This document shows positions 19,801 through 27,461 of a stretch of DNA of 64,000 nucleotides, piece by piece. The stretch's first letter is position 1. Every line of letters starts with the position of its first letter. The notes under the pieces were generated by a model, which saw only the letters and a list, made by a program, of their open reading frames with translations, did no database searches and was not told the origin of the DNA. The position numbers and the translations under genes were made by a program. Origin of the DNA: an uncultured Lachnospiraceae bacterium (GTDB lineage Bacteria; Bacillota; Clostridia; Lachnospirales; Lachnospiraceae); NCBI GenBank assembly GCA_910583615.1, contig CAJTXP010000015.1:18959-82958 (forward strand). Reading direction: 5' to 3'.

Positions 19801-19983
19801 AATGAGCTTGACGATATAGAAGATGAATGGGGATTCCTCTCCGGCAGTCCTCTGGTATATAGAAGTTTTAAAAATGAGAAAAAACTCCTGAAGCCTGATA
19901 TCGAAAACGACCGTTTCAGGACAATGAACAGTATGAGAAGTGTAGATGGCCAGTCTGGCATCTATTTATTGGGAGGTCAATAA
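16801..19983 (+). CDS. drmA-like: DrmA-like SF2 helicase (DISARM-type)
   Basis: A 1,060-residue SF2 helicase of the DrmA/MrfA-related type. After an N-terminal domain of about 430 residues come Walker A WFPTGGGKTEAYLG (437-450), a CPWC...C-x4-C zinc finger (from C551), motif II QDELHLISGPLGT (641-653), motif III ASTATIRN (about 677) and motifs V/VI SVGVDVGRLGT...TSRVGRD (about 865-896). The QDELHLISGPLGT block is characteristic of DISARM DrmA. It is followed one base after the stop by the DUF1998 (DrmB-like) gene, the conserved DISARM core pair. In characterised DISARM, DrmA with DrmB binds DNA ends and restricts phage DNA; here the length and partner order match but the other DISARM genes do not. 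Confidence 0.88.
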   Translation: MNRYSKYYEARDIVTRILFQDFVGPVYEDECLAELPVHYYIMGKLYPQSNLSEALDLARNPLLENDVETYDASVSLSNQNNPSSMGITVTLKPSISQIRVSGGYAFYQHIPFENAKEFGIDPSKWEALERKPADLWKRKTFTYSETINFTDKRVEYRELEGNLQLQVYTHSLLESGERVITIALINENQPESSNLLTTSVSCAFQPVIHIEGIEKESVFTNVSRQTYLTTDPELLELDMLYSDVHCYGQGHGCSVIWDREHEIPEWVESSFFPEFNLLQMKAADVEEGNILSMKFLSTASSEEIISGLSAFAEKYQVWINALQDKVSRVNDSLKETAKQNIDKCQNACDRIVSAVHLLDESAKADNKAFRAFQLANEAMLMQRRQSILKNKGQYDPDKVTWYPFQLAFILHELSSFIEPFGHPGQDIPDREMVDLLWFPTGGGKTEAYLGITAFVIFLRRLRDHSADGVTVIMRYTLRLLTLQQFERASILIFACELLRQKYHLGGSEISIGLWVGGDLTPNNLKEARSGLHKQIEGVADERSNPVQIRVCPWCGEKLAAADYSVDLQEKRMKIRCKNLSCSFHSLSAGLPVHIIDEAIYEHLPTFIVATVDKFAQIPLNDQPAAFFGIGNGKQPPELIIQDELHLISGPLGTMTGLYEAAITKLCERNGVHAKVVASTATIRNASQQILSLYGRKHTQFPPQGLSAKDSFFAVQSTEDDRPARKYLGIMGIGTTATTTLIRVNAAMLFATRYLAAIGFSDDVVDSFWTITGYFNSLRELGSASTQLLDDVQSRFEYLARTKFAEMYQGVDLSRDYIYTEELTSRMSNSEIADIIQDRLKRRYTAENHDDAYDYLLASNMISVGVDVGRLGTMVVAGQPKTNAEYIQATSRVGRDNPGLVVTVYNASRSRDRSHYEQFLKYHSALYRYVEATSLTPFSDRARDRALHALYVTLCRYFVEGLRRNDQAGNYSTENPEVMKVRKIITDYVQKIDPDELIAVSNELDDIEDEWGFLSGSPLVYRSFKNEKKLLKPDIENDRFRTMNSMRSVDGQSGIYLLGGQ

Positions 19984-19984
19984 A

Positions 19985-21844
19985 ATGGCAGGTATACGTT
20001 TTGGCTCCAGTCGGGCACAATCAAAGTCGAAAAAAATATTTGTTGGAAAGTTGAGGAAAACACAGCTGGTTACAACATTTGGCAGCGGGGCAATTGTGGA
20101 TATGCCGGATTATTCCGTTATTATTGCGGGGACTGATTACTGGAAATCATTCAGTCCTGTTTTACATGAGCCAAATCTTGAAAAAATGCTGAGAGTATCT
20201 CATTTTAAAGAACCATATGTTTCAGACTCAAATAATACGGAATCACATGATATCCTTGCTTTCCGATTCCCGTATTTTCATTTTTGTCCGGATGAAAACT
20301 GTGGAAGACTTATGCCATATTGGGCATTCGGTGATGGAAAGGATCGTACATGCTCGAACGGACACACAAAGCGGAATATTGTTCCTTCTCGTTTTGTCAT
20401 AGCATGTGTTAACGGACATCTTGAAGACTTTCCATACGATTGGTGGGTTCATCGAGGTGATTTCAGTGAATGTTCATCGGAAAACCGAAATAACGCGCTT
20501 CGAATATCATTTTCTGATCAGACAGGAGGGCTTGAAAGTATTGTGATCAAATGCAAGGCCTGTGGAGCAACAAGGACTATGGCCGGATGTATGGGAAAAG
20601 ATGCTTTGAGAGGATATCATTGTCATGGAAGACGTCCCTGGCTGGGGAGGCGTAAAGAACATAACGATCCGGATGTCTGTACCTGTCAGATGCGTACGCT
20701 TCAAAGAGGTGCTTCTAATGTTTATTTTTCAGTTACAGCGAGCGCATTGACAATTCCTCCATGGAGCAGCAAAATTCAGCAGGAGATATCTCGCAATTGG
20801 GAAAATATAGAATCTATTCTGGCAAGTAATCCAAATGAGGAAAATATTCGGTATGGTGTGCAGGGCGCATTTTATCCCCTTCTTGCACAGAGGATCTGTT
20901 CTTTGGACGAGCTCGTTGAAGAGGTTAAAAGACGGTATGCTGGATCCGGAGAAGGTGAGTATTCCGGCAGAAATCTCAGAGAAGATGAATATCGCGTTTT
21001 TTGTATGGGTGATTATGACAAGGAAACCGACCTCCAGTTTAGAATTTCACGTACAGATGTGCCGGAATTTCTGGAGGGATATATTGAGGATATAGTACTT
21101 GCAAAACGATTAAGAGAAGTGCTTGCCCTTAGAGGTTTCCGTCGTATCTCTCCTGAACAGCCCAATGAGGATGATGAACAGTTTGCCGGTTATCATCAGG
21201 ATAGGGACTGTATTCTTTTAAGTGACTGTGAATTAAACTGGTTACCGGCTATAGAATTGCTGGGAGAAGGTTTGTTTATTCGACTTCGTGAAGACAAATT
21301 AGTTGAGTGGGAGACTCAATACGGAAAAGAGTACGATACCATGCAGAGCCGTCTGGAAAGAAGCAATGTCGGATGCGAAAATTTTTCACCCCGCTATGTT
21401 TTGCTGCATACACTTGCACATCTTCTTATTCGTCAATTGTCACTGGAGTGCGGATATTCTGGAGCGTCGTTGAAAGAGCGGATTTACAGTACATATCCGG
21501 ATTCTAATGTGTCAATGGCCGGATTCCTTTTATATACTTCATCCTCGGATTCAGATGGAAGTTTAGGCGGGCTTGTACGAAAAGGTTTTCCTGAATCTTT
21601 TGAGATGATTTTTCGCAATATGCTCCAGGAAGCATCATGGTGCTCTTCTGATCCAATATGTATTGATTCAAAAGCCCAGGGCTATGATTCTTTAAATTAT
21701 GCTGCATGTCACGCATGTGCTCTGCTTCCAGAAACGAGTTGCGAGATGCGTAATTGCTTATTGGACCGTGCAGCCGTTACGGGGACACTCACTGACCGGG
21801 GTCGGGGATTTTTTGGGGCGCTGCTTGAAAGGAGAGAGCCATGA
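19985..21844 (+). CDS. drmB-like: DrmB-like DUF1998 protein
   Basis: A 619-residue protein. The start ATG at 19985 follows GGAGGT by 7 nt; the open frame extends 13 codons upstream into drmA but without a ribosome site. It carries the N-terminal DrmB signature KTQLVTTFGSGAIVDMP, a zinc-ribbon-like pair (FCPDENC..., about 100-125), a second cysteine set (CKACG...CMG...CHG, about 185-215) and the C-terminal DUF1998 core HTLAHLLIRQLSLECGYS (about 475-492) ending with CHACALLPETSCEMRN and LLDR. DUF1998 proteins act as obligate partners of DrmA/MrfA helicases. Stop and next start overlap as ATGA, so the NERD-helicase is translationally coupled. Assignment as DrmB family is firm; function within this variant is inferred. 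Confidence 0.88.
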   Translation: MAGIRFGSSRAQSKSKKIFVGKLRKTQLVTTFGSGAIVDMPDYSVIIAGTDYWKSFSPVLHEPNLEKMLRVSHFKEPYVSDSNNTESHDILAFRFPYFHFCPDENCGRLMPYWAFGDGKDRTCSNGHTKRNIVPSRFVIACVNGHLEDFPYDWWVHRGDFSECSSENRNNALRISFSDQTGGLESIVIKCKACGATRTMAGCMGKDALRGYHCHGRRPWLGRRKEHNDPDVCTCQMRTLQRGASNVYFSVTASALTIPPWSSKIQQEISRNWENIESILASNPNEENIRYGVQGAFYPLLAQRICSLDELVEEVKRRYAGSGEGEYSGRNLREDEYRVFCMGDYDKETDLQFRISRTDVPEFLEGYIEDIVLAKRLREVLALRGFRRISPEQPNEDDEQFAGYHQDRDCILLSDCELNWLPAIELLGEGLFIRLREDKLVEWETQYGKEYDTMQSRLERSNVGCENFSPRYVLLHTLAHLLIRQLSLECGYSGASLKERIYSTYPDSNVSMAGFLLYTSSSDSDGSLGGLVRKGFPESFEMIFRNMLQEASWCSSDPICIDSKAQGYDSLNYAACHACALLPETSCEMRNCLLDRAAVTGTLTDRGRGFFGALLERREP

Positions 21845-23565
21845 TAAAACTGATTCCTGATATCCTTGCTCCTGAAATTAAAAGCAGTGCTGAAAAGAGC
21901 CTGTTTATAGAGTTCAGAGATCATGAAACCGACAGAAAGTGTGTGATTTTACATTCACTTGGAATTGCAGAACATAAAAATAATATTTTCGGAGAAATCG
22001 ATTTTGTTGCGATATGCAATGAAGGTGTTCTCTGCCTTGAGGTAAAAGGGGGAGATGTTTCAAGAACAGGAGGTGTATGGGAATTTACGAATCGATACGG
22101 TGTTCGTTCTCATAAAAATGAAGGCCCTTTTCAGCAGGTTCAGGGGAATATGCATTCTTTGCGTCAGTATTTGGTAAAGCGGCTGGGCAGGAGAAATTCG
22201 CTGGTTCGTTGTCAATATGCCTGTGCGGTACTTATGCCGGACTGTAATTTTGATGCTTCTGGAACTGATATCATCCCGGAGATATTGTTTGATGCGAAAA
22301 CAGAATGGAATCTTGATATGATTATAGATGGAGCTTTCAAATATTGGCGTAGTCTTTGTCTGGAGCGCCATGGCTTTGAGGGTGGTCGTTTGACGGATGA
22401 CGAGGTAGACAGATTTGCTGACCTGCTTCGGGGGGACTTTCATTTTGTTTCGTCTCTGAAGGTACTGGTTGACAGAACGGCCAAAGAACTTTGTGCGTTA
22501 ACGGATGAACAGTACGAGATTTTGGAATCTTTATCTGAAAATCCCCGTACCCTTGTTTCTGGAGTAGCAGGAGCAGGAAAGACATTAATTGCTGCTGAAC
22601 AGGCAAGACGTGGTTATTGGGAGGGAAAGCAGGTTTTATATTTATGCTTTAATCATAATATTGCTCAATATGTAGCTTCTGTCTTTGAAAAGGAAAATGC
22701 AGACATAATGGCAACAACGTTTCATGCGTTGATGATGCAAACCTGTGGAATTGAATGGTCCTCGGAACTGGATCATAATTGGTATAAAGAAACTCTGCCG
22801 AAGTTGTTTCTTGCAAATGATACTGTTCCAACTTTCGATCTGGTAGTGATTGATGAAGGACAGGATTTGTTGAAAGAATACTGTCTTCAGTGTATAGAAC
22901 GACTGATTCGTAATGGTTTTCAAGACGGCAATTGGGCAGTATACTATGATCCGAATCAGAATATCTTCGGTTCAAATTCAGAATTGGCTGATTCCTTGAA
23001 ATGGTTACGAAATAAGGCCAGTGTTGCCAGCTGGAAGCTTAGTATTAATTGCCGTAATACAAAACAAATTGCAAATGCAAATATACTGGTATCAAATATA
23101 TCAGATCAGGGGAAAACAAAAGTATCAGGACCACAGACAGAATATATTTCATATTCAAACAGGGATGATGAACGAAATAAAATCAATAAGATTGTTCAAG
23201 ATTTGAGGAATTCCGGCATAGATTGCAACGACTTTATTATATTGTCGAAATATACACTTTCAAACATAAAAAACGGCTTGGGAATTGATGGGCTGGATAA
23301 AAATTTGGGTATCATAAAATCAGAGGGATATCCCTGGAAAGCAAAAAGAAATGAAATCAGGTTTTCAACTGTTGCTGCTTTTAAAGGGCTTGATTCCAGA
23401 ATAGTTATTCTAACAGATGTAGATCAGTTTAAAAATCAGAATTCGAGGCTGCTTAATTATGTTGCGGTGTCTCGTGCCTGCGTAAAAATATATATTCTTT
23501 ATGATATATCTGTTGAGGCTGAACGCCAGGAGATGATTCGCTCAGGAGTCATACATATTATCTGA
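21841..23565 (+). CDS. NERD-domain nuclease fused to SF1 (UvrD-like) helicase
   Basis: A 574-residue fusion. Residues 1-190 form a NERD (nuclease-related) domain with GEIDFV (51-56) and LEVKGG (66-71), the E-x..D..E-x-K arrangement of a PD-(D/E)xK fold. The SF1 motor follows: Walker A SGVAGAGKT (240-248), DEGQD (338-342), YYDPNQNIFG, NCRNT, FSTVAAFKGLDS and NYVAVSRA (motif VI). It is the last gene of the six-gene operon, overlapping DrmB by 4 bp. NERD-UvrD fusions occur in several defence loci; here it could be the nuclease output that replaces DISARM's DrmC phospholipase-D protein. No terminator was found after it, and the next gene has its own promoter. Confidence 0.88.
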   Translation: MIKLIPDILAPEIKSSAEKSLFIEFRDHETDRKCVILHSLGIAEHKNNIFGEIDFVAICNEGVLCLEVKGGDVSRTGGVWEFTNRYGVRSHKNEGPFQQVQGNMHSLRQYLVKRLGRRNSLVRCQYACAVLMPDCNFDASGTDIIPEILFDAKTEWNLDMIIDGAFKYWRSLCLERHGFEGGRLTDDEVDRFADLLRGDFHFVSSLKVLVDRTAKELCALTDEQYEILESLSENPRTLVSGVAGAGKTLIAAEQARRGYWEGKQVLYLCFNHNIAQYVASVFEKENADIMATTFHALMMQTCGIEWSSELDHNWYKETLPKLFLANDTVPTFDLVVIDEGQDLLKEYCLQCIERLIRNGFQDGNWAVYYDPNQNIFGSNSELADSLKWLRNKASVASWKLSINCRNTKQIANANILVSNISDQGKTKVSGPQTEYISYSNRDDERNKINKIVQDLRNSGIDCNDFIILSKYTLSNIKNGLGIDGLDKNLGIIKSEGYPWKAKRNEIRFSTVAAFKGLDSRIVILTDVDQFKNQNSRLLNYVAVSRACVKIYILYDISVEAERQEMIRSGVIHII

Positions 23566-23625
23566 AAGATGAGTATTGAAATTTTATGATCAGTCAGTTG
23601 AACTTGTGGCAGTGATCTGGGTTGA

Positions 23626-23645
23626 ATACGGTATAATAACCGTAT
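23626..23645 (+). promoter_or_regulatory. -10 box inside a perfect 7-bp inverted repeat (promoter/operator)
   Basis: ATACGGT (23626-23632) and ACCGTAT (23639-23645) flank ATAATA; the -10 TATAAT occupies 23632-23637. No good -35 is visible at 16-18 nt, so activation or a weak promoter is likely. The next ATG is at 23701. The palindrome covering the -10 suggests an operator. Confidence 0.5.
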
Positions 23646-23700
23646 AGTTAGAGATCCCTGTATTTCCACGGCTGACGTTTTACTACAAAGGATAAAAATC

Positions 23701-24582
23701 ATGTTTGAACGGACGGAAGATGCGAGAAGGCAGATATTACGGGATAAGCATACGCTGCTGGAAGGTTATGTGACAGAATATTTATTCGAACATCAGTTTT
23801 TGATAGAGAGAGAAAAAAGTTATACCAATGGCTGGTGGTCTGCCCTGAGAGGAAAAAAGAGATTTTTCTTTCTGGTGAAAGAAAAAATGAACGATCTGGA
23901 TCAAAAAGTATTTGACCTGTTAAATTCCAGATATTCCTGTTGGCGGGCGTATCCTGAGAAGGAAAAGTGGTTTCTGTCTGATGGACGGAACAAAATGAGC
24001 GACAAAGAATTTTTGGCCAGATATAATCTTCAGGCGGTTCATAATCAATTATCGGCAACCAGTGAGATAAGGGATACGAACCGACAAAACCAGTGTATTG
24101 AATTTTTTGAAAATCATCAGATAATGACAAAAATTGCTGTTGAAAGAAATTTTGCAGATAATTTTCTAACGGTTTATTTTAACAGTCCGGTTAATATGGA
24201 TTATATCACAAGAAACGCCAATGGTGATTTGTGTGTTATGGAGATTAAATTCAAGTATGAAAACAAGGCGGGTTATTTTGGAATCAATGCCGGTCAGACG
24301 ATGATGTTTGAGGAATTGGAGAAACTCGGATTTGAAATTCATCACATGATTTTATATAACCATACCAAAGATAAAGATCTTTCGATTTTTGGTTTTCTGA
24401 ATATGAAAACTTTGAAAAAATACTGGTTGTACAGCAGGCTTACGGATTTTGCAGACCGGAAAAAGAGTACGGCGCCTGCAGAAACTTCGGTGGACGGAAC
24501 AAAAAGACAGGCATATTATTTATTTGGAATGGATGAAATGTCAGCCAAATATTCTCTTAAACAGCAGGCGGAAACAGAATGA
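23701..24582 (+). CDS. Uncharacterised protein with PD-(D/E)xK-like motif
   Basis: A 293-residue protein that I do not recognise. The N-terminal half is rich in charged and aromatic residues. Residues 160-200 contain D167, then E181-x-K183 in a strand (CVMEIKFK) and GINAGQ, spaced like the PD-(D/E)xK nuclease core, with a hydrophobic helix after it. It sits between the NERD-helicase operon and the C5-methyltransferase, has its own putative promoter/operator and ends about 100 bp before the methyltransferase gene. It may be an extra nuclease of the restriction module or a remnant of another unit. Function is open; the nuclease reading rests only on the motif. Confidence 0.6.
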   Translation: MFERTEDARRQILRDKHTLLEGYVTEYLFEHQFLIEREKSYTNGWWSALRGKKRFFFLVKEKMNDLDQKVFDLLNSRYSCWRAYPEKEKWFLSDGRNKMSDKEFLARYNLQAVHNQLSATSEIRDTNRQNQCIEFFENHQIMTKIAVERNFADNFLTVYFNSPVNMDYITRNANGDLCVMEIKFKYENKAGYFGINAGQTMMFEELEKLGFEIHHMILYNHTKDKDLSIFGFLNMKTLKKYWLYSRLTDFADRKKSTAPAETSVDGTKRQAYYLFGMDEMSAKYSLKQQAETE

Positions 24583-24609
24583 TAATGGAGTTGTAAAAGA
24601 CGGAAATAT

Positions 24610-24638
24610 TTGCTTTTTTACACATATGAGTGTATAAT
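24610..24638 (+). promoter_or_regulatory. Promoter of the restriction-modification operon with palindromic element
   Basis: TTGCTT (24610-24615), 17-nt spacer, TATAAT (24633-24638). An inverted repeat TACAC-6 nt-GTGTA (24619-24634) covers the spacer and touches the -10, a natural operator for the ribbon-helix-helix domain encoded at the start of the downstream methyltransferase. Confidence 0.65.
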
Positions 24639-24684
24639 AAGGGAAAAATCAGGTACAGGATAATTCCCAGGAGTAATATAAAAA

Positions 24685-25839
24685 ATGAAGCAGGTACATT
24701 TTAGATTCGATGACAGTCTGTACTGTCTGGTAGAAGCCTATCTTGAGGATACGAAGCAGTCGCTGCAGGACTGTATGAGAGAGGCTTTGATATCTTACGT
24801 GAGTTCCGCAAGAAAAAAGGCCAGGAAGGACAGGGAAGGAAAATTTACTTTTATAGATCTGTTTGCAGGCATTGGCGGAATGAGGATCGCGTTTGAAAGA
24901 GCGGGAGGCAGCTGTGTGTATTCCAATGAGTGGAACAAGTACAGCCAGCAGACCTATCTCGCCAATTTTGCCGAGCAGCCGGAAGGAGATATTACGCAGG
25001 TAAATGCAGAAGATATTCCGGATCATGATATCCTGGTGGCCGGTTTTCCGTGTCAGCCGTTTTCCATCGCAGGGGTGTCGAAGAAAAACAGTCTTGGACG
25101 GGCTACCGGTTTTGAAGATAAGACACAGGGGACGTTGTTTTTTGACGTATGCAGGATTCTTCAGGCAAAACGTCCGCGGGCGTTTATGCTGGAAAATGTA
25201 AAAAATCTGTGCAGCCATGACAGGGGCAGAACCTTTAAAGTGATTCGGGAATCTCTGGATGAATTGAATTATGAAGTGTTTTACAAAGTCCTGGACGGAC
25301 AGAATTATGTGCCGCAGCACAGAGAACGTATTCTGATCGTGGGGTTTGACCGGGAGCGGTATGGCAGGGAGTATGCATTTGATTTTCAAATTACGCCGGT
25401 ATTGCCGAAGCCCTGTATGAGAACGATTCTGGAAAGCAACGTGGATGATAAATATACGCTTTCCGATAAACTGTGGACCTATCTTCAGAACTATGCGGCG
25501 AAGCATAAAGCGGCGGGCAATGGATTTGGATATGGAATCGCACCGCTGGATGGAGTGGCGAGGACCATCAGCGCCCGTTATTACAAGGACGGTTCCGAGA
25601 TCCTGATCGCACAGGAGGGGAAAAATCCCCGCCGCCTGACTCCGCGGGAGTGCGCCAGACTGCAGGGATTCCCGGACAGCTTTAAAATCCCGGTATCCGA
25701 TACGCAGGCGTATAAACAGTTTGGAAATTCGGTTGTGGTTCCTCTGATGGCAGAGGTTGCGGAGTTGATCGTGAAAGAACTGGAGCGTCTGGAAGAAGCG
25801 GTAGAAGAGGAGGAGCCCGGATGCCGGAAAATAATCTGA
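24685..25839 (+). CDS. C5-cytosine DNA methyltransferase (Dcm/EcoRII-like) with N-terminal ribbon-helix-helix domain
   Basis: A 384-residue enzyme. Residues 1-45 read as a MetJ/Arc-type ribbon-helix-helix domain (strand KQVHFRF, then two helices). The methyltransferase follows: motif I DLFAGIGG (58-65), motif IV GFPCQPFS with catalytic C123, motif VI ENV (170-172), motif VIII QHRER (211-215), motif X QFGNSVV (345-351). The target-recognition segment (GNGFGYG, RTISARYYKDG) is like Dcm and M.EcoRII, which methylate the inner C of CCWGG; the site here is thus predicted to be CCWGG or a close variant. It protects host DNA from the downstream EcoRII-type nucleases, overlaps the first one by 19 bp, and probably autoregulates via its N-terminal domain. 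Confidence 0.92.
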   Translation: MKQVHFRFDDSLYCLVEAYLEDTKQSLQDCMREALISYVSSARKKARKDREGKFTFIDLFAGIGGMRIAFERAGGSCVYSNEWNKYSQQTYLANFAEQPEGDITQVNAEDIPDHDILVAGFPCQPFSIAGVSKKNSLGRATGFEDKTQGTLFFDVCRILQAKRPRAFMLENVKNLCSHDRGRTFKVIRESLDELNYEVFYKVLDGQNYVPQHRERILIVGFDRERYGREYAFDFQITPVLPKPCMRTILESNVDDKYTLSDKLWTYLQNYAAKHKAAGNGFGYGIAPLDGVARTISARYYKDGSEILIAQEGKNPRRLTPRECARLQGFPDSFKIPVSDTQAYKQFGNSVVVPLMAEVAELIVKELERLEEAVEEEEPGCRKII

Positions 25840-27008
25840 ATAAAGCTGTAAAATCTGTTTTTGAAAGTGAAAAGGCATTCTGTAAATTTCTTTCGGCAAA
25901 TGATACCGGGGCGACCGGAGCGCATCAGGTCGGTATTCTGGTGTCGAAATCGGCAGTCAGTATCCTGTTTGATCAGAGTCTGGAAGGCGAGACCATTTTG
26001 AAAAGAATGGTGGAGATCAGATGGCAGAACGGACTGACTACCCAGAGCTGTTTTACCTATTATAAAAGTAAAAATGAATTGAGAATTACCCGGTTTGGGA
26101 GAAATTTTCCGTATCTGAATCCGGATCAAACTGGCGCGTTATTTGTACTCACCAGACAAAACAGGGAAGAATACAGCGGATTTTTCCTTGAAACGGAAGA
26201 AGAAATCGAAGAGTTTTTAAATACTTTTAATCTTGGTCCCACGGAAACCAACGGTCTGATTGATGTGAAACAAAGCCTTCCGGAAAGCAGAGAGAAGGCA
26301 GAGATACAGAATTTTATCGATCATCTGACTGTCGAATTTCCATTGTCCAGGGAAATGTCAGAGGCAGCAAGAAGGATACGGGACCGTGTGTACGGCCAGA
26401 CGGATTATGTACTGTCGGATCCGGATCAGGCGGTCATTGAGTGGACCAATACAGAGTATTCTCTTTTCCGCGCGCTGGAATATGCCAGATATGGAACGGT
26501 CATATCCGGAGGATTTGAAAATGTAGATGATTTTGTCAGTATGGCAAATATGGTATTAAATCGTAGAAAAAGCAGAGCGGGAAAAAGTCTGGAGCATCAC
26601 CTGGCGGCTGTTTTTGACAAAAACGGGATTGCATATACGCCGCAGGCAGTTACGGAAGGGAACAAGAAACCGGATTTTTTATTTCCCTGTCAGGAAGCAT
26701 ATCATGATCCCTCTTTTCCCGTTGAACGGCTTGCCGTACTGGCGGCAAAAACCACATGTAAAGACCGCTGGAGGCAGGTTCTGAATGAGGCCGACCGGTT
26801 GAAGGACGGACCGAAATACCTGTGTACTCTGCAGCAGGGAATTTCTCCCGCGCAGATGGATGAAATGCAGGCGGAAAATGTGGTGCTTGTGGTGCCGAAA
26901 CCGTATATCAGATTTTATCCGTCGGACAGGCGGGACAGGATCTGGACTCTGCGCAGATTCATTGAATATATGAAGGAGATCGAGGAGAAGAAATGGCCGA
27001 TACTGTAA
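25821..27008 (+). CDS. EcoRII-like type II restriction endonuclease (with EcoRII N-terminal effector domain)
   Basis: A 395-residue nuclease. Residues 1-150 match the EcoRII effector-binding domain (GATGAHQVGILVSK, EIRWQNG). The C-terminal catalytic EcoRII-C domain shows NRRKSRAGKSLEHH (247-260), KPDFLFP (283-289) and KTTCKDRWRQV (310-320), which hold the acidic/Lys active-site residues. EcoRII-type (type IIE) enzymes cleave CCWGG-like sites and need a second site bound by the N-terminal domain. The gene overlaps the methyltransferase (19 bp) and Vsr (16 bp), so the three are translationally coupled. The Dcm-like partner fits the same specificity. Activity is not certain, but no core motif is missing. 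Confidence 0.92.
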   Translation: MPENNLNKAVKSVFESEKAFCKFLSANDTGATGAHQVGILVSKSAVSILFDQSLEGETILKRMVEIRWQNGLTTQSCFTYYKSKNELRITRFGRNFPYLNPDQTGALFVLTRQNREEYSGFFLETEEEIEEFLNTFNLGPTETNGLIDVKQSLPESREKAEIQNFIDHLTVEFPLSREMSEAARRIRDRVYGQTDYVLSDPDQAVIEWTNTEYSLFRALEYARYGTVISGGFENVDDFVSMANMVLNRRKSRAGKSLEHHLAAVFDKNGIAYTPQAVTEGNKKPDFLFPCQEAYHDPSFPVERLAVLAAKTTCKDRWRQVLNEADRLKDGPKYLCTLQQGISPAQMDEMQAENVVLVVPKPYIRFYPSDRRDRIWTLRRFIEYMKEIEEKKWPIL

Positions 27009-27445
27009 GCCCGGAGCAGCGAAGCAGAAATATGTCTGCGATTCGTTCCAAAAATACCAGACCGGAAATCTATTTCAGGAAACTTCTGTTTTCAGAAGGG
27101 TACCGCTATCGTCTTAACAATAAGCAGGTTCCGGGACACCCGGATATCTATCTGAAAAAATATAATACAGCGGTTTTTGTACACGGCTGTTTCTGGCACA
27201 GACATGATGGATGTAAATATGCATACACGCCGAAGTCAAGAATCGAATTCTGGATGAAGAAATTTGAAAATAATCAGAGAAGAGACAAAGAAGTGACGAA
27301 AGAACTTTCATCCGAACATATCAAGCAGCTGATTATCTGGGAATGCACGATCAAACAGATGAACCGTAACCGTGGGAAGGAAAGAGAAATACTGGGACGT
27401 GCAGAACTGTTTCTGGAATCCGAAGAGCTGTATCTGGAACTGTGA
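26993..27445 (+). CDS. vsr: Vsr-type very-short-patch repair endonuclease
   Basis: A 150-residue Vsr endonuclease that nicks 5' of T in T:G mismatches produced by deamination of 5-methylcytosine. The catalytic residues match E. coli Vsr in number: D51 (GHPDIYL), H64 and H69 (VHGCFWHRH). Zinc ligands C66, H71, C74 and C118 are present (the third is shifted by one). The N terminus carries the SRNMSAIRSKNTRPE signature. It overlaps the end of the first EcoRII-like gene by 16 bp. Its presence supports that the nearby enzyme makes 5-methylcytosine and that the locus has been kept active long enough to need repair. Confidence 0.95.
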   Translation: MADTVSPEQRSRNMSAIRSKNTRPEIYFRKLLFSEGYRYRLNNKQVPGHPDIYLKKYNTAVFVHGCFWHRHDGCKYAYTPKSRIEFWMKKFENNQRRDKEVTKELSSEHIKQLIIWECTIKQMNRNRGKEREILGRAELFLESEELYLEL

Positions 27446-27461
27446 GAAAGGGGGAAACCAG

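Noticed and set aside
11567..25839. Calling the whole block a classical class 2 DISARM with the C5-methyltransferase as DrmMII
   Set aside because: No drmC or drmE was found, the methyltransferase has its own promoter and is coupled to EcoRII-type nucleases and Vsr, so it belongs to a separate restriction system.
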